Positions 18,083-26,942 of a DNA stretch of 64,000 nucleotides are shown here, one piece after another; the stretch's first letter is position 1; every line of letters starts with the position of its first letter. The position numbers were made by a program, and so were the translations under genes. The DNA lies in contig JADJPD010000010.1 in assembly GCA_016713435.1 (NCBI GenBank), forward strand, positions 186,001 through 250,000, written 5' to 3'. This DNA comes from Gemmatimonadota bacterium (GTDB lineage Bacteria > Gemmatimonadota > Gemmatimonadetes > Gemmatimonadales > GWC2-71-9). The notes below the pieces were generated by a model that was given only the letters and a program-made list of their open reading frames with translations, made no database searches and was not told the origin of the DNA.

Positions 18083-18107
18083 CAAGACGTTGTCAGACAA
18101 TGTCTTG
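18083..18107. promoter_or_regulatory. 25-nt near-perfect palindrome, possible activator site
   Basis: Dyad centred on A18095: arms CAAGAC-x-TTGTC and GACAA-x-GTCTTG, with one mismatch per arm. Its AGACAA core also occurs as CAGACAATG at 38837-38845, again about 50 nt upstream of a sigma-54 match. It may bind a sigma-54 activator. Confidence 0.45.
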
Positions 18108-18156
18108 GAGCCATGCACCCGGGTTCCGGGGCGGTTTTTCGTCCCGGGGCACGGTG

Positions 18157-18172
18157 TGGCATTTGGTTTGCC
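18157..18172 (+). promoter_or_regulatory. Sigma-54 promoter of the main assembly operon
   Basis: TGGCATTTGGTTTGCC with exact GG-N10-GC spacing; TGGCA and TTGC intact. Predicted start near 18182 leaves a leader of about 90 nt to ATG 18271. Confidence 0.65.
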
Positions 18173-18270
18173 CACAGGGGGGCCGGAGTGGTGGGGGAGC
18201 GTGGGGTGGAATTGCCACATCCCGTCTCCCGGCCGTCCCCACCGCCTCCGGATCGTCGTCCACCACCCAG

Positions 18271-18663
18271 ATGAGGGGTCCCCTGAGCGCCCGACCGAGC
18301 CTCACGCTCGTCCTGCTGGCCAGTCCCGGCCAATCCGGGCTGGAGCAGTGCATCGCCGACCTGGTTCCCACCTGCGGGGGCTACGGGGCGGAGCTGCTCG
18401 TGGCCGGTGCCAAGAGCTTCCCGGGGAGCTGGGAGGAGGGCGCCGTGCGCTTCCTCCCGGGCGGCCCCGGCGAGACGGCCCACGACCTCCGGGCCCGCGC
18501 CCTCGCGGAGTCGGGCGGGGACATCGTGCTCTTCCTTACGGTGGCGCAGGTGCAGGCCTCGGACGTGGCGGAGCTGCTGGGGCATCGCTCGGGGATCGTG
18601 AGCGTGGACGGGCCGGAGGCCGACGCGGCGGCGGCGCCCGCGGGGCAGTCGTCGGTTGGCTGA
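18271..18663 (+). CDS. Short GT2-like protein (N-terminal Rossmann fragment), 130 aa
   Basis: The sequence resembles the first third of a GT-A glycosyltransferase: LTLVLLASPGQSGLEQCIADL as first strand-helix, a second strand AELLVAGAKS, then VRFLPGGPGE and RARALAESGGDIVLFL where the DxD loop would follow. It stops there with an Ala-rich tail and lacks any DxD or acceptor region, so on its own it should be inactive. The downstream GT2 (18683) and the one at 30337 share the same layout (PAVRILPAS, LRALAFQAATAPAVAVIEDH), suggesting a duplicated and truncated relative or a helper subunit. ATG 18271 is the only start consistent with the promoter. The next gene starts 20 nt after its stop. Confidence 0.6.
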   Translation: MRGPLSARPSLTLVLLASPGQSGLEQCIADLVPTCGGYGAELLVAGAKSFPGSWEEGAVRFLPGGPGETAHDLRARALAESGGDIVLFLTVAQVQASDVAELLGHRSGIVSVDGPEADAAAAPAGQSSVG

Positions 18664-18682
18664 GGGCGGGGGCCCGGGTGCC

Positions 18683-19605
18683 GTGACGGCGCCGGCCCTG
18701 GCCGTGGTGGTGCCGTCGGTGAACGGCTGGGCGCACCTCGAGGGGTGCCTCGCGGCGCTGGCGGCGGAGGGGCGGACGGTGCCGCTCGAGGTGCTGGTGG
18801 CGGACCGGCTGGGAGAGGAACTGCGGGCGCGGGTGCGGGCGGCCTTTCCCGCGGTACGCATCCTGCCTGCCTCCCCGGATACCACCATCCCCGACCTGCG
18901 CGCGCTGGCCTTCCAGGCGGCGACGGCGCCGGCGGTGGCGGTCATCGAGGATCATGTGCTGGTGCCGCCCGGGTGGGCGGGCCGGCTGCTGCAGGCGCTG
19001 GCGGCGGGGGAGGACGTGGCCGGGGGCGCGGTGGAGAATGCCGCCACCGAGACACTGGTGGACCGGGCCGCGTTCCTGTGCGAGTACCATCAGCTGCTGC
19101 CGCCCCTCGTGGCCGGCGAGGTGGCGGGGCTGGCCGGCAACAACGTGGTCTATCGCCGCACGGTGCTGCTGCGGGCCGAGGCGGCGTGGCGGGCGGGGCG
19201 GTGGGAGGACCACCTGCAGGCCGAGTTGCGGCAGGGGGTGCGGCTCCACCAGCATCCCGAGATCGTGGTGGGCCACCGGATGCCGTTCACGGTGGGCGGG
19301 TACCTGGCGCAGCGCTTCCTCTATTCCCGGGCGTATGCGGGGCTCCGCGCCGCGGGGATGGGCCGGGCGGGGCGGGTGGCCTACGGGGCCGCCGCGCTGG
19401 CGCTTAAGCGGTGCTGCTGCTGCGGATCGTGCGGACGCTGCTGGCCAAGGGCGGGCACGGGAAGGACGTGGTGCTGGGCCTGCCGCTGTTCGTGCTGTTC
19501 ACGGCGGCGTGGGGGCTCGGTGAGGTGGCTGGCGCCTGGTTCGGCGACGGTGGCGCGTTGCGACGGATACGCTACGGATCCCTCTGGACCCGAAACGGAG
19601 TCTCG
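18683..19605 (+). CDS. Glycosyltransferase family 2, frameshifted
   Basis: GT-A fold glycosyltransferase with a membrane-anchored C-terminus. The opening is ALAVVVPSVNGWAHLEGCL. The metal site is VAVIEDHVLVPPGWAGRLL (EDH in place of DxD), followed by GLAGNNVVYRRTVLLRA, the ED of RWEDHLQAEL as probable catalytic base region, and HRMPFTVGGYLAQRFLYSRA. Near 19405 the frame shifts, after which a membrane segment LGLPLFVLFTAAWGLGEVAG matches the end of the sister enzyme at 30337-31237. No stop is met before the ATG of the next gene, so as written the frame runs into it; a lost stop is more likely than a real fusion. GTG 18683 was chosen as start. Confidence 0.75.
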
Positions 19606-21099
19606 ATGTCGGCTGCTCCTGCTTCTCCCCGCGTGGTGTCCCAGCTCAAGCCGGGCGACCGCACCGTCGTCATCGGCGGTCCCGCGGGGCTCACGGCCGC
19701 GTACCTGCTCTCCAAGAAGGGCTACGCGGTGACCGTGCTCGAGGCCGACGACATCGTCGGCGGCATCTCGCGCACCGCGCAGTACAAGGGCTACCGCTTC
19801 GACATCGGCGGGCACCGCTTCTTCACCAAGATCAAGCCGGTCGAGGACCTCTGGTACGAGATCCTGGGCGAGGTCTTCATCTCGGTGCCGCGGCTCTCCC
19901 GCATCCACTACGACGGCAAGTTCTTCGACTACCCGCTCAAGGCCATGAATGCCTTGCGGGGCCTCGGGCTCTGGAACGCGATCACCATCGTGCTGAGCTA
20001 CCTCAAGTCGCACTGGTGGCCCAACCCGGTCGAGGAAAACTTCGAGCAGTGGGTCACCAACCGGTTCGGGGCCAAGCTCTACAACATCTTCTTCAAGACC
20101 TACACCGAGAAGGTGTGGGGCATTCCCTGCACCGAGATCCGCGCCGAGTGGGCGGCGCAGCGGATCCAGGGCCTGTCGCTGGCCAAGGCCATCCTCTCGG
20201 CCGCGGCCATCAACAAGCGCTCGACGAAGATCAAGACGCTCATCAACGAGTTCCAGTATCCGCGCCTCGGACCCGGCCAGATGTGGGAGACCTGCGTGGA
20301 GCGGATCCGCGGCATGGGCAACCAGGTGCTGCTCAAGCACTACGTCACGGCGGTGGAGACGGTGAACGGCAAGGTGGTGGCGGTGCGCGCGAAGACGGCG
20401 GAGGGCGAGGTGCGCTTCCCCTGCGAGCACGCCATCAACACCAGCTCCATCCGCTCGCTGGTGCGGGCGCTCGACCCGCAGGTGCCGGCGCCCGTGAAGG
20501 TGGCGGGCGAGGGGCTCAAGTACCGGGACTTCCTGGTGGTGGCCCTGATGCTCAAGGCGGAGAACCTGTTCCCGGACAACTGGATCTACATCCACACGCC
20601 GGGCGTCAAGGTGGGCCGCATCCAGAACTTCAACAACTGGTCCAAGGCCATGGTGCCGGTGGAGGGCCACACCTGCCTCGGCCTCGAGTACTTCTGCTTC
20701 AAGGGCGACGGCCTCTGGGACGCGAAGGACGCGGACCTGGTGGCGCTGGCCAAGAAGGAGTTCCTGTCGCTCGGGCTCTGCGACCCGAACGTCGAGGTGG
20801 TGGACGGCGCCGTGATCCGGATGCCCAAGGCCTATCCCATCTACGACTCGGAGTATCGCGGCCACCTGGACGTGATCCGCGAGCACATCGACGCCATCCC
20901 CAACCTCCACACCGTGGGGCGGAACGGGATGCACAAGTACAACAACGCCGACCACTCGATGCTGACGGCCATGTTCGCGCTGGAGAACATGCAGGGCGCG
21001 TCGCACGACGTGTGGGCGGTGAACACCGACTTCGAGTACCACGAGGAGCAGAAGCTGGACGACAAGCAGAACGTGGCCGTGGCCGCCGCGGGGCGGTAG
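19606..21099 (+). CDS. FAD-dependent amine-oxidase-fold protein (UDP-galactopyranose-mutase / HemY-like)
   Basis: 497-aa flavoprotein of the NAD(P)-binding-Rossmann / amino-oxidase group often found in O-antigen and EPS clusters, where relatives isomerise or oxidise UDP-sugars. The N-terminal FAD motif reads VVIGGPAGLTAAYLLSKKGY, with the acid of VLEADDIVGGISRT 30 residues on, then FDIGGHRFFTK and TEKVWGIPCTEI. A C-terminal FAD-contact stretch is NLHTVGRNGMHKYNNADHS. The Gly-rich loop is one residue short of the canonical GxGxxG (IGGPAG instead of IGxGPAG), which may be a three-base error or a real variant. GGAG precedes ATG 19606. The GT4 gene follows after 3 nt. Confidence 0.8.
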   Translation: MSAAPASPRVVSQLKPGDRTVVIGGPAGLTAAYLLSKKGYAVTVLEADDIVGGISRTAQYKGYRFDIGGHRFFTKIKPVEDLWYEILGEVFISVPRLSRIHYDGKFFDYPLKAMNALRGLGLWNAITIVLSYLKSHWWPNPVEENFEQWVTNRFGAKLYNIFFKTYTEKVWGIPCTEIRAEWAAQRIQGLSLAKAILSAAAINKRSTKIKTLINEFQYPRLGPGQMWETCVERIRGMGNQVLLKHYVTAVETVNGKVVAVRAKTAEGEVRFPCEHAINTSSIRSLVRALDPQVPAPVKVAGEGLKYRDFLVVALMLKAENLFPDNWIYIHTPGVKVGRIQNFNNWSKAMVPVEGHTCLGLEYFCFKGDGLWDAKDADLVALAKKEFLSLGLCDPNVEVVDGAVIRMPKAYPIYDSEYRGHLDVIREHIDAIPNLHTVGRNGMHKYNNADHSMLTAMFALENMQGASHDVWAVNTDFEYHEEQKLDDKQNVAVAAAGR

Positions 21100-21102
21100 G
21101 CC

Positions 21103-22277
21103 ATGCGCATCGGGGTGGACGCCACCTGCTGGGCGAACGGGCGCGGCTACGGCCGCTTCACCCGCTCGCTGCTGGCGGAGATGGCGGCGCTCTCCCCGGA
21201 CGACGAGTTCATCTGCTTCCTCGACCCGGTGGCCGCGCAGGGCTTCGACCTGGCGGGGCCCAACGTGCGCCCGGTGATCGTGCCCATGGGCGTGGCGCCC
21301 ACCGCGGCCGCCGCGGCCGACGGGTACCGGGCGCCGCTCGACATGCTGCGGCTCACGCGCGCGGTGTGGCGGGAGCGGCCGGACGTGTTCTTCTCGCCGT
21401 CGGTCTACACCTATTTCCCGCTCCCCCCGGGGCAGCGGGCCGTGGTCACCGTGCACGACGCCATCGCCGAGCGCTTCCCCGAGCTGACGCTGCCGAGCCC
21501 CCGGGCCCGCCTGTTCTGGCGGCTCAAGGTGGGGCTGGCGCTCCGTCAGGCGCGGCTGGTGCTCACGGTGTCGGACTTCGCGGCGGGGAGATCGCGGAGG
21601 TGCTCGGCATCCAGAAGGGGCGGATCCGGGTCACCAGCGAGGCGCCGGCGGAGGCGTACGCGCCGAGCGAGGACAAGAAGGCGATCGCGGCGCTGGCGGC
21701 GCGGGTGGGGGTGCCGGCCGGGGCGCGGTGGTTCACGTACGTGGGCGGCTTCAACCCGCACAAGCACGTGGATGCCATCGTGCGGGCGCACGCGGCCGTG
21801 GCCAAGGAGATGAGCGCCCCGCCGCACCTGCTGCTGGTGGGGACCATCGACAAGGACGTCTTCCACGGCGACCAGGCCAAGATCCGCCGCGCCATCAGTG
21901 AGGCGGGGACGGAGTCGCTGGTGCACTGGACGGGCTTCCTGCCCGACGGCGAGCTCCGGCACCTGCACAGCGGCGCCGTGGCGCTGCTCCTCCCCTCGGC
22001 GTGCGAGGGCTTCGGGCTGCCGGCGGTGGAGGCCGCGGCCTGCGGCACGCCGGTGGTGGCCACCACGGCGAGCCCGCTGCCGCAGCTGCTCCAGGGCGGC
22101 GGGATCTTCGTGGCCCCGGGGGACGAGCCCGCGCTCGAGGCCGCCCTCCGGACGCTCCTGACCGACGACCTGGGCCGCGCGCGCATGGCGCGCATTGCGC
22201 TCGAGCGGGCGCGGGCGCTGTCGTGGCGGCGCGGCGCGGAGGCGGCGATGGCCGCGCTGCACGAGGCGGCGGCGTGA
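21103..22277 (+). CDS. Glycosyltransferase family 4 (mannosyltransferase-like), frameshifted
   Basis: GT-B enzyme of about 391 residues in the WbdA/MtfA-like group. The opening is MRIGVDATCWANGRGYGRFT, typical of GT4 enzymes that begin RIGID-R-N-GIGRY. VVTVHDAIAERFPEL follows. A base change at about 21583 moves the frame; it continues IAEVLGIQKGRIRVT, then FTYVGGFNPHKHVDAIV and the donor-binding SACEGFGLPAVEAAACGTPV. The joined length is normal for the family. It follows the FAD protein by 3 nt, and its stop is overlapped by the GTG of the next GT4 (GTGA 22274-22277). It adds one sugar to the lipid-linked unit. Confidence 0.85.
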
Positions 22278-23581
22278 GCGGGCTCAAGTTCGGGTTCCTG
22301 ACCACGTTCTACCCGCCGGAGAACTTCGGCGGCGACGGGATCGGCATCCAGCGGCTGGCGCGCGGGCTGGTGAAGGCGGGGCACCAGGTGACGGTGATCC
22401 ACGACCTCGATGCCTACCACGCGCTGCACCCGGGCCCGCCGCCGGCGGCCCCGGCGGAGCCGCCGGGGCTCGAGGTGGTGAAGCTCCGGAGCGGGGTGGG
22501 GACGCTGAGCCCGCTGCTCACGCAGCAGACGGGGCGGCCGGTGATGAACGGGCGGAAGATCGCGGCGCTGCTCGCGGCGCACGACTTCGACGTGATCACC
22601 TTCCACAACGTGTCGCTCATCGGCGGGCCCGGGCTGCTCAAGTACGGGCACGCGCTCAAGCTGTACATGGCGCACGAGCACTGGCTGGTCTGCCCGAGCC
22701 ACGTGCTGTGGCGCTACGACCGCGAGCTCTGCGACGCGCGCGACTGCGTCCGCTGCCAGCTCAGCTTCAAGCGGCCGCCGCAGGCGTGGCGGGCCACGGG
22801 CTACCTGGAGCGCGAGCTCCGGCACGTGGACACCTTCATCGCCATGAGCGAGTTCAGCCGGAAGAAGCACGCCGAGTTCGGCTTTCCGCGGGACATGGAA
22901 GTGCTGCCCTACTTCCTGCCCGATCCCGAGGCGGGGGGCGCCCGGGTGGGCGGGGCGCGGCCGCAGGAGCGGCCCTATTTCCTGTTCGTGGGGCGGCTGG
23001 AGAAGATCAAGGGCCTCGACGACGTGATCCCGGTGTTCCGGCAGTACCCGGACGCCGACCTGCTCATCGCCGGCGACGGCGAGTACGCGGGGCCGCTCAA
23101 GGCGCTGGCGGCGGGGCTGCCCAACGTGAAGTTCCTGGGGCGGGTGGCGCCGGAGGAGCTGCGGCGGATCTACGAGCACGCCATTGCGCTGGTCGTGCCG
23201 TCGGTGTGCTTCGAGACCTTCGGCATCATCCTGATCGAGGCGTTCAAGCAGGGGACGCCGGTGATCGCGCGGCGGCTCGGGCCGTTCCCGGAGATCGTGG
23301 AGACGGCGGGCGGCGGCGAGCTCTTCAGCACCACCGACGAGCTGGTGGCCGCCATGCGGCGGCTGCAGGACGATCCCGCGCGGCGGGACCGCCTGGCGGA
23401 GGCGGGCAGTGCGGCGTTCCTGCAGCGCTGGAGCGAGAGCGCCGTGGTGCCGCAGTTCCTGGACATCGTGGCGCGCTCGGCCCGCAAGAAGGGCGATGCG
23501 CGCGTGCTGGGCAAGTTGGGCTTGTCGGACCGCGCGAGCGGCCACCCGCCACTTCCGGCGGGCGCCACCGCGCGCGGCTAG
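22274..23581 (+). CDS. Glycosyltransferase family 4
   Basis: Intact 435-aa GT-B glycosyltransferase. The opening is LKFGFLTTFYPPENFGGDGI, then a Cys cluster in the middle (CPSHVLWRY, CDARDCVRCQLSFK) seen in a subset of GT4 enzymes, perhaps a structural metal site. The C-terminal donor domain has YFLFVGRLEKIKGLDDVIPV, LLIAGDGEYAGPLK and ETFGIILIEAFKQGTPVIA (E-x7-E). GTG 22274 overlaps the previous stop. The C-terminal tail past residue 400 is basic and Ala/Pro-rich. The epimerase follows after 23 nt. Acceptor and sugar are not predictable. Confidence 0.88.
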   Translation: MSGLKFGFLTTFYPPENFGGDGIGIQRLARGLVKAGHQVTVIHDLDAYHALHPGPPPAAPAEPPGLEVVKLRSGVGTLSPLLTQQTGRPVMNGRKIAALLAAHDFDVITFHNVSLIGGPGLLKYGHALKLYMAHEHWLVCPSHVLWRYDRELCDARDCVRCQLSFKRPPQAWRATGYLERELRHVDTFIAMSEFSRKKHAEFGFPRDMEVLPYFLPDPEAGGARVGGARPQERPYFLFVGRLEKIKGLDDVIPVFRQYPDADLLIAGDGEYAGPLKALAAGLPNVKFLGRVAPEELRRIYEHAIALVVPSVCFETFGIILIEAFKQGTPVIARRLGPFPEIVETAGGGELFSTTDELVAAMRRLQDDPARRDRLAEAGSAAFLQRWSESAVVPQFLDIVARSARKKGDARVLGKLGLSDRASGHPPLPAGATARG

Positions 23582-23604
23582 CGGGACGGACCGGGAGAGT
23601 TCCC

Positions 23605-24580
23605 ATGAAGGTGTTCATCACCGGCGGCGCCGGGTTCATCGGTTCCCACCTGGCCGAGCGGCTGCTCGCCCGGGGCGACAAGGTGCTCATCCTGGACGAC
23701 CTCTCGACGGGGACGATGGACAACATCGACCACCTCGTGGGGCGGCCCGGCTTCGAGTACCGGATCGGCACCGCGCTCGACCTCCCGCTCGTCACCGAGT
23801 GCGTGGACCGCTGCGACGTGACCGTCCACCTGGCGGCGGCGGTGGGCGTCAAGCTGATCGTGGAGCGGCCGGTCCATACCATTGAGACCAACGTGGGCTG
23901 CACCGAGACGGTGCTCGAGGCGGCGGCCAAGAAGCAGAAGCTGACGCTCGTGGCCAGCACCTCCGAAGTGTACGGCAAGAGCGCCCGCATCCCCTTCGGC
24001 GAGGAGGACGACCTCCAGCTCGGCCCCACCAGCCACAGCCGCTGGGCCTACGCCTGCAGCAAGGCGCTGGACGAGTGGCTGGCGCTGGCCTACCTGCGCG
24101 AGAAGCAGGTGCCGGTGATCCTGTGCCGCTTCTTCAACACGGTGGGCCCGCGGCAGACGGGGCGCTACGGCATGGTGCTGCCCAACTTCGCCGCGCAGGC
24201 GCTGGCCGGCGAGCCGATCACGGTGTACGGCACCGGCACCCAGTCGCGCTGCTTCGGCCACGTGCAGGACGCGGTGGAGAGCATCCTCCGCCTCCTCGCC
24301 ACGCCGGCGGCGGTGGGGCAGGTGTTCAACGTGGGGAATGACGAAGAGGTGAGCATCCTGCGCCTGGCGGAGCTGGTGAAGGAGGCGGCGGGCTCGAGCT
24401 CGGAGATCCGGCTCATCCCCTACAGCGAGGCGTATCCCATCGGGTTCGAGGACATGCAGCGGCGGGTGCCCGACGTGCGGAAGCTCGAGAAGGCCATCGG
24501 CTTCCGGCCGCGGACGCCGCTGGCGAAGATCATCGCGGACGTCGTCGCGGACCAGCGCGCGCGTGGCCGCGCGGGCGTAG
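23605..24580 (+). CDS. NAD-dependent sugar-nucleotide epimerase/dehydratase (extended SDR), 3' frameshift
   Basis: Cytosolic extended short-chain dehydrogenase acting on a nucleotide sugar (4-epimerisation, 4,6-dehydration or decarboxylation). The Rossmann motif is VFITGGAGFIGSHLAERLL, HLAAAVGVKLIVERP follows, the catalytic triad is seen as Ser in VASTSEVYG and YACSK (Tyr-x3-Lys), and FFNTVGPRQTGRYGMVLP is typical of UDP-glucose-4-epimerase / UDP-xylose-synthase relatives. GGGAGAG precedes ATG 23605. The frame does not end naturally: it runs on over the next gene, while a one-base change near the 3' end reaches the TAG at 24578-24580, which sits just before the next start. The coding part shows about 325 residues, normal for the family. 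Confidence 0.82.
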
Positions 24581-24592
24581 CGCGCGGCCGGC

Positions 24593-25345
24593 GTGCGCGC
24601 GATCCTGACGGGACGCACTCGATCGACCCTCCGTGGGTCGGCGATTTCCGTGGCGCCGGAGGAATTCCGCCGGCACGTGGCGTGGCTGGCGTCGGGAGAG
24701 GTGCGGGTGGTGTCGCTGGAGGCGCTGCTCGGGCTCCCGGCGGAGGCCGAGGCGGTGGCGCTCACCTTCGACGACGCCTTCGCCAGCTTCGGGGAGGTCG
24801 CAGCACCGCTGCTCCGGGAGCACGGGCTCCCCGCCACGCTCTTCGTGGTGAGCGACCACGTGGGCGGCACCAACCGCTGGGGCGGCAAGGCCGACATGCG
24901 GGTGCCGGAGCTGCCGCTGCTCGACTGGCCGGCGCTCGGCCGCCTGGCGGAGCAGGGCGTCACGCTGGGGGGGCACACCCGGCGGCACCCGCACCTGACG
25001 CAGTGCACCGAGGCGCAGCTGCTCGATGAGCTGGCCGGCGGGGCGGAGCGGATGGTGGCGGAGCTGGGCCGGCGGCCGGTGGAGTTTGCGTACCCCTACG
25101 GGGACGTGAACCCGGCGGTGGCCCGGGCGACGGGGCGGGTGTTCGGCCGGGCGGTGACCACCGAGCTGCGCCTGCTCGGGCCGGCGGAGGACCCGCTCCT
25201 GCTGCCGCGGCTCGACATGTTCTACCTCCGCCAGGCCGGCGCCCTCGAGGCGTACGGCTCGGCGCGGTTCGCGGGGACGATGTGGATGCGGGCACAGGCG
25301 CGCCGGGTGCGCGCCGCGCTCGGGACTTTCGGAGGCCAGTGGTGA
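24593..25345 (+). CDS. Polysaccharide deacetylase (CE4/NodB)
   Basis: 250-aa metal-dependent deacetylase. Motifs: VALTFDDAFASFGEV (metal Asp), LGGHTRRHPHLTQ (H-x3-H), RPVEFAYPYGDVNP. At the N-terminus the family normally has YHSI or YHRV; here bases 24611-24645 read HSIDPPWVGDF in another frame, flanked by in-frame sequence on both sides, so two compensating indels probably garble residues 7-18 in the current reading. GTG 24593 is the only sensible start. No signal peptide is seen, so it acts on a cytosolic or membrane-bound precursor. Its stop overlaps the following GT2 (GTGA). It is the second deacetylase of the locus; the other is at 615-1531. Confidence 0.82.
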   Translation: MRAILTGRTRSTLRGSAISVAPEEFRRHVAWLASGEVRVVSLEALLGLPAEAEAVALTFDDAFASFGEVAAPLLREHGLPATLFVVSDHVGGTNRWGGKADMRVPELPLLDWPALGRLAEQGVTLGGHTRRHPHLTQCTEAQLLDELAGGAERMVAELGRRPVEFAYPYGDVNPAVARATGRVFGRAVTTELRLLGPAEDPLLLPRLDMFYLRQAGALEAYGSARFAGTMWMRAQARRVRAALGTFGGQW

Positions 25346-26475
25346 CCCAGAGGCCGTACCTCAGTGTCGTGATGCCCGCCCACCGGGCGCTCGCCGTCCT
25401 GCCGCGCGTCATGGACGCGCTGCTCGCCAGCGACCTGCCGCGCGAGGAGTGGGAGTTCCTCGTGGTGGACGACGCCAGCCCCGATGCCACGCCCGCGCTG
25501 GCCGCGCGCCACGCGGACGCGGTGATCCGGCTGCCCGGCCCGCCCCAGGGCCCCGCCTACGCGCGGAACCGCGGCGCCGAGGCGGCGCGGGGCGAGGTGC
25601 TGGTGTTCGTGGACAGCGACGTGTGCGTGCACCCGACGACGCTCCGGCGCTTCGCCGAGCTGTTCCGCGCCCACCCCGACATCGGGGCGGCGTTCGGCAG
25701 CTACGACGACAAGCCGCCCGCGCCCGGCATCGTGTCGCAGTACCGGAACCTGCTGCACCACTACCACCACCAGCAGAACGGCGGCGACGCGGAGACCTTC
25801 TGGGCCGGCTGCGGCGCCATCCGGCGCGCGCTCTTCCTGCAGGCGGGGAAGTACGACGAGTGGCACTACCCCAAGCCGTCCATCGAGGACATCGAGCTGG
25901 GGCACCGGCTGCGGGCCATCGGCTGCCGCATCGTGCTCCGGCCCGAGATCCAGTGCACGCACCTCAAGCAGTGGACGCTGCAGAACATGGCCAGGACCGA
26001 CCTCCACGACCGCGGGGTGCCGTGGATGCGGCTGCTGCTGCAGGAGGAGCGGATCGGCACCATGCGGTCGCTGAACCTGAAGCTGTCGGAGAAGGTCAAC
26101 ACGGCGCTGGCGGGGCTCGGCTTCCTGGTGCTGCTGGCGGCACCGTTCGTGGACTGGCGGCTGGTGTTCGTGACGGGGCTCCTCGGGCTCCCGATCTTCC
26201 TCACCAACCTGCCGCTCTACCACTTCTTCCGGCGGACCAAGGGGCTGGCGTTCACGCTGGCCATCATGCCGCTGCACTACTTCTACTACCTGCTCAACTG
26301 CGTGTCGGCGTCGCTCGGCATCGTGCTGCATCACGTGATCGGCGAGCCGCACCCGCGGCCGTCGGTGCAGGCGTTCGCGGAGGTGGGGGTGTCGCACTGG
26401 CCGCCGGTGCCGACGCGGGGGAAGTGGCACCCGTGGAGCGGGTCGCGCCGGGCGGCGGGGGAGGGGACGCGATGA
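25342..26475 (+). CDS. Glycosyltransferase family 2 with C-terminal membrane segments
   Basis: 377-aa inverting GT-A enzyme. The opening is YLSVVMPAHRALAVLPRVM, then EFLVVDDASPDAT, AYARNRGAEAARGEVLVFVD with the metal motif DSDV, AGCGAIRRALFLQAGKYDE, and the catalytic ED in SIEDIELGHRLRAIG, followed by HLKQWTLQNM (QxxRW-like). Three hydrophobic segments from about residue 245 anchor it. GTG 25342 was chosen: GGAGG at 25331-25335 is six bases away and the codon overlaps the previous stop (GTGA). The C-terminus is Arg-rich. Eighty-five non-coding bases follow. Confidence 0.88.
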   Translation: MTQRPYLSVVMPAHRALAVLPRVMDALLASDLPREEWEFLVVDDASPDATPALAARHADAVIRLPGPPQGPAYARNRGAEAARGEVLVFVDSDVCVHPTTLRRFAELFRAHPDIGAAFGSYDDKPPAPGIVSQYRNLLHHYHHQQNGGDAETFWAGCGAIRRALFLQAGKYDEWHYPKPSIEDIELGHRLRAIGCRIVLRPEIQCTHLKQWTLQNMARTDLHDRGVPWMRLLLQEERIGTMRSLNLKLSEKVNTALAGLGFLVLLAAPFVDWRLVFVTGLLGLPIFLTNLPLYHFFRRTKGLAFTLAIMPLHYFYYLLNCVSASLGIVLHHVIGEPHPRPSVQAFAEVGVSHWPPVPTRGKWHPWSGSRRAAGEGTR

Positions 26476-26560
26476 GCGCCGCCCGGCCTTGCCGCTGCCC
26501 GGGACGCCCGGCGATATTCGGGGCGTATCCCCTTGCCCGTCCGTCACTTCCGGGGGTTCC

Positions 26561-26935
26561 ATGCCCGTGACCCAGCGCCCCGAGACCGAGGCCCTTCCCG
26601 AGCCGCTCGTCCTGGCCTTTGCCCCGCTCGACAAGCGGGCGCTGGGCGTGGCCACGGGCCTGGCGCTCGGGCTCCTGATCTTCCTGGCCACCGCCATGAC
26701 GCTGGTCCGCGAGGGCGGGCGGGAGGTCAACCTGTGGCTGCTCGCCAACTACCTCTCCGGCTACTCGCAGACCTGGCCCGGGGCGTTCATCGGGTTCGGG
26801 TGGGGGCTGGTGATGGGGTTCGTGGCGGGGTGGTTCATCGCCTTCTGCCGCAACTTCGTGATCGCGGCCTCGCTCTTCTGGATCCGGACGCGCAACGAGA
26901 TGGACCAGACCCAGGACTTCCTTGACCACATCTGA
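26561..26935 (+). CDS. Small two-helix membrane protein (paralogue 1), 124 aa
   Basis: Family not recognised. Two transmembrane helices: about residues 28-47 (VATGLALGLLIFLATAMTLV) and 70-95 (FIGFGWGLVMGFVAGWFIAF), separated by a short loop with GGREVNLWLLANYLSGYS. It is clearly related to the next gene, sharing GLL-x-ATxxxLV-x-GG, the GYS motif, GAxIGFxxG and an NFxV end. Both ends face the same side, probably the cytoplasm. A longer in-frame upstream start exists, but ATG 26561 matches the paralogue. It lies between GT2 and the sulfatase-fold gene, so a helper role in export or in organising the membrane complex is possible. Confidence 0.65.
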   Translation: MPVTQRPETEALPEPLVLAFAPLDKRALGVATGLALGLLIFLATAMTLVREGGREVNLWLLANYLSGYSQTWPGAFIGFGWGLVMGFVAGWFIAFCRNFVIAASLFWIRTRNEMDQTQDFLDHI

Positions 26936-26942
26936 CCCGGCC

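Larger units (their letters stand above)
17892..18270. other. Non-coding interval with palindrome and sigma-54 promoter
   Basis: 379 bases before the main assembly operon. It contains AT-richer stretches, a 25-nt palindrome (18083-18107) and a -24/-12 promoter (18157-18172). No gene is seen. The arrangement of a dyad about 50 nt upstream of a sigma-54 promoter fits an activator-binding site. Confidence 0.55.

Noticed and set aside
18683..21099. Possible natural fusion of the GT2 and the FAD protein
   Set aside because: No stop lies between them after the 19405 frameshift, but GGAG-ATG at 19606 and the sister GT2 ending at the same point (30337-31237) argue for two genes with a lost stop.
26520..26537. 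Sigma-54 promoter before the small membrane gene (26561)
   Set aside because: GG and TTGC are present but the spacing is 11 instead of 10, which RpoN does not tolerate; a C-run error could mask a real site, so it is only noted.
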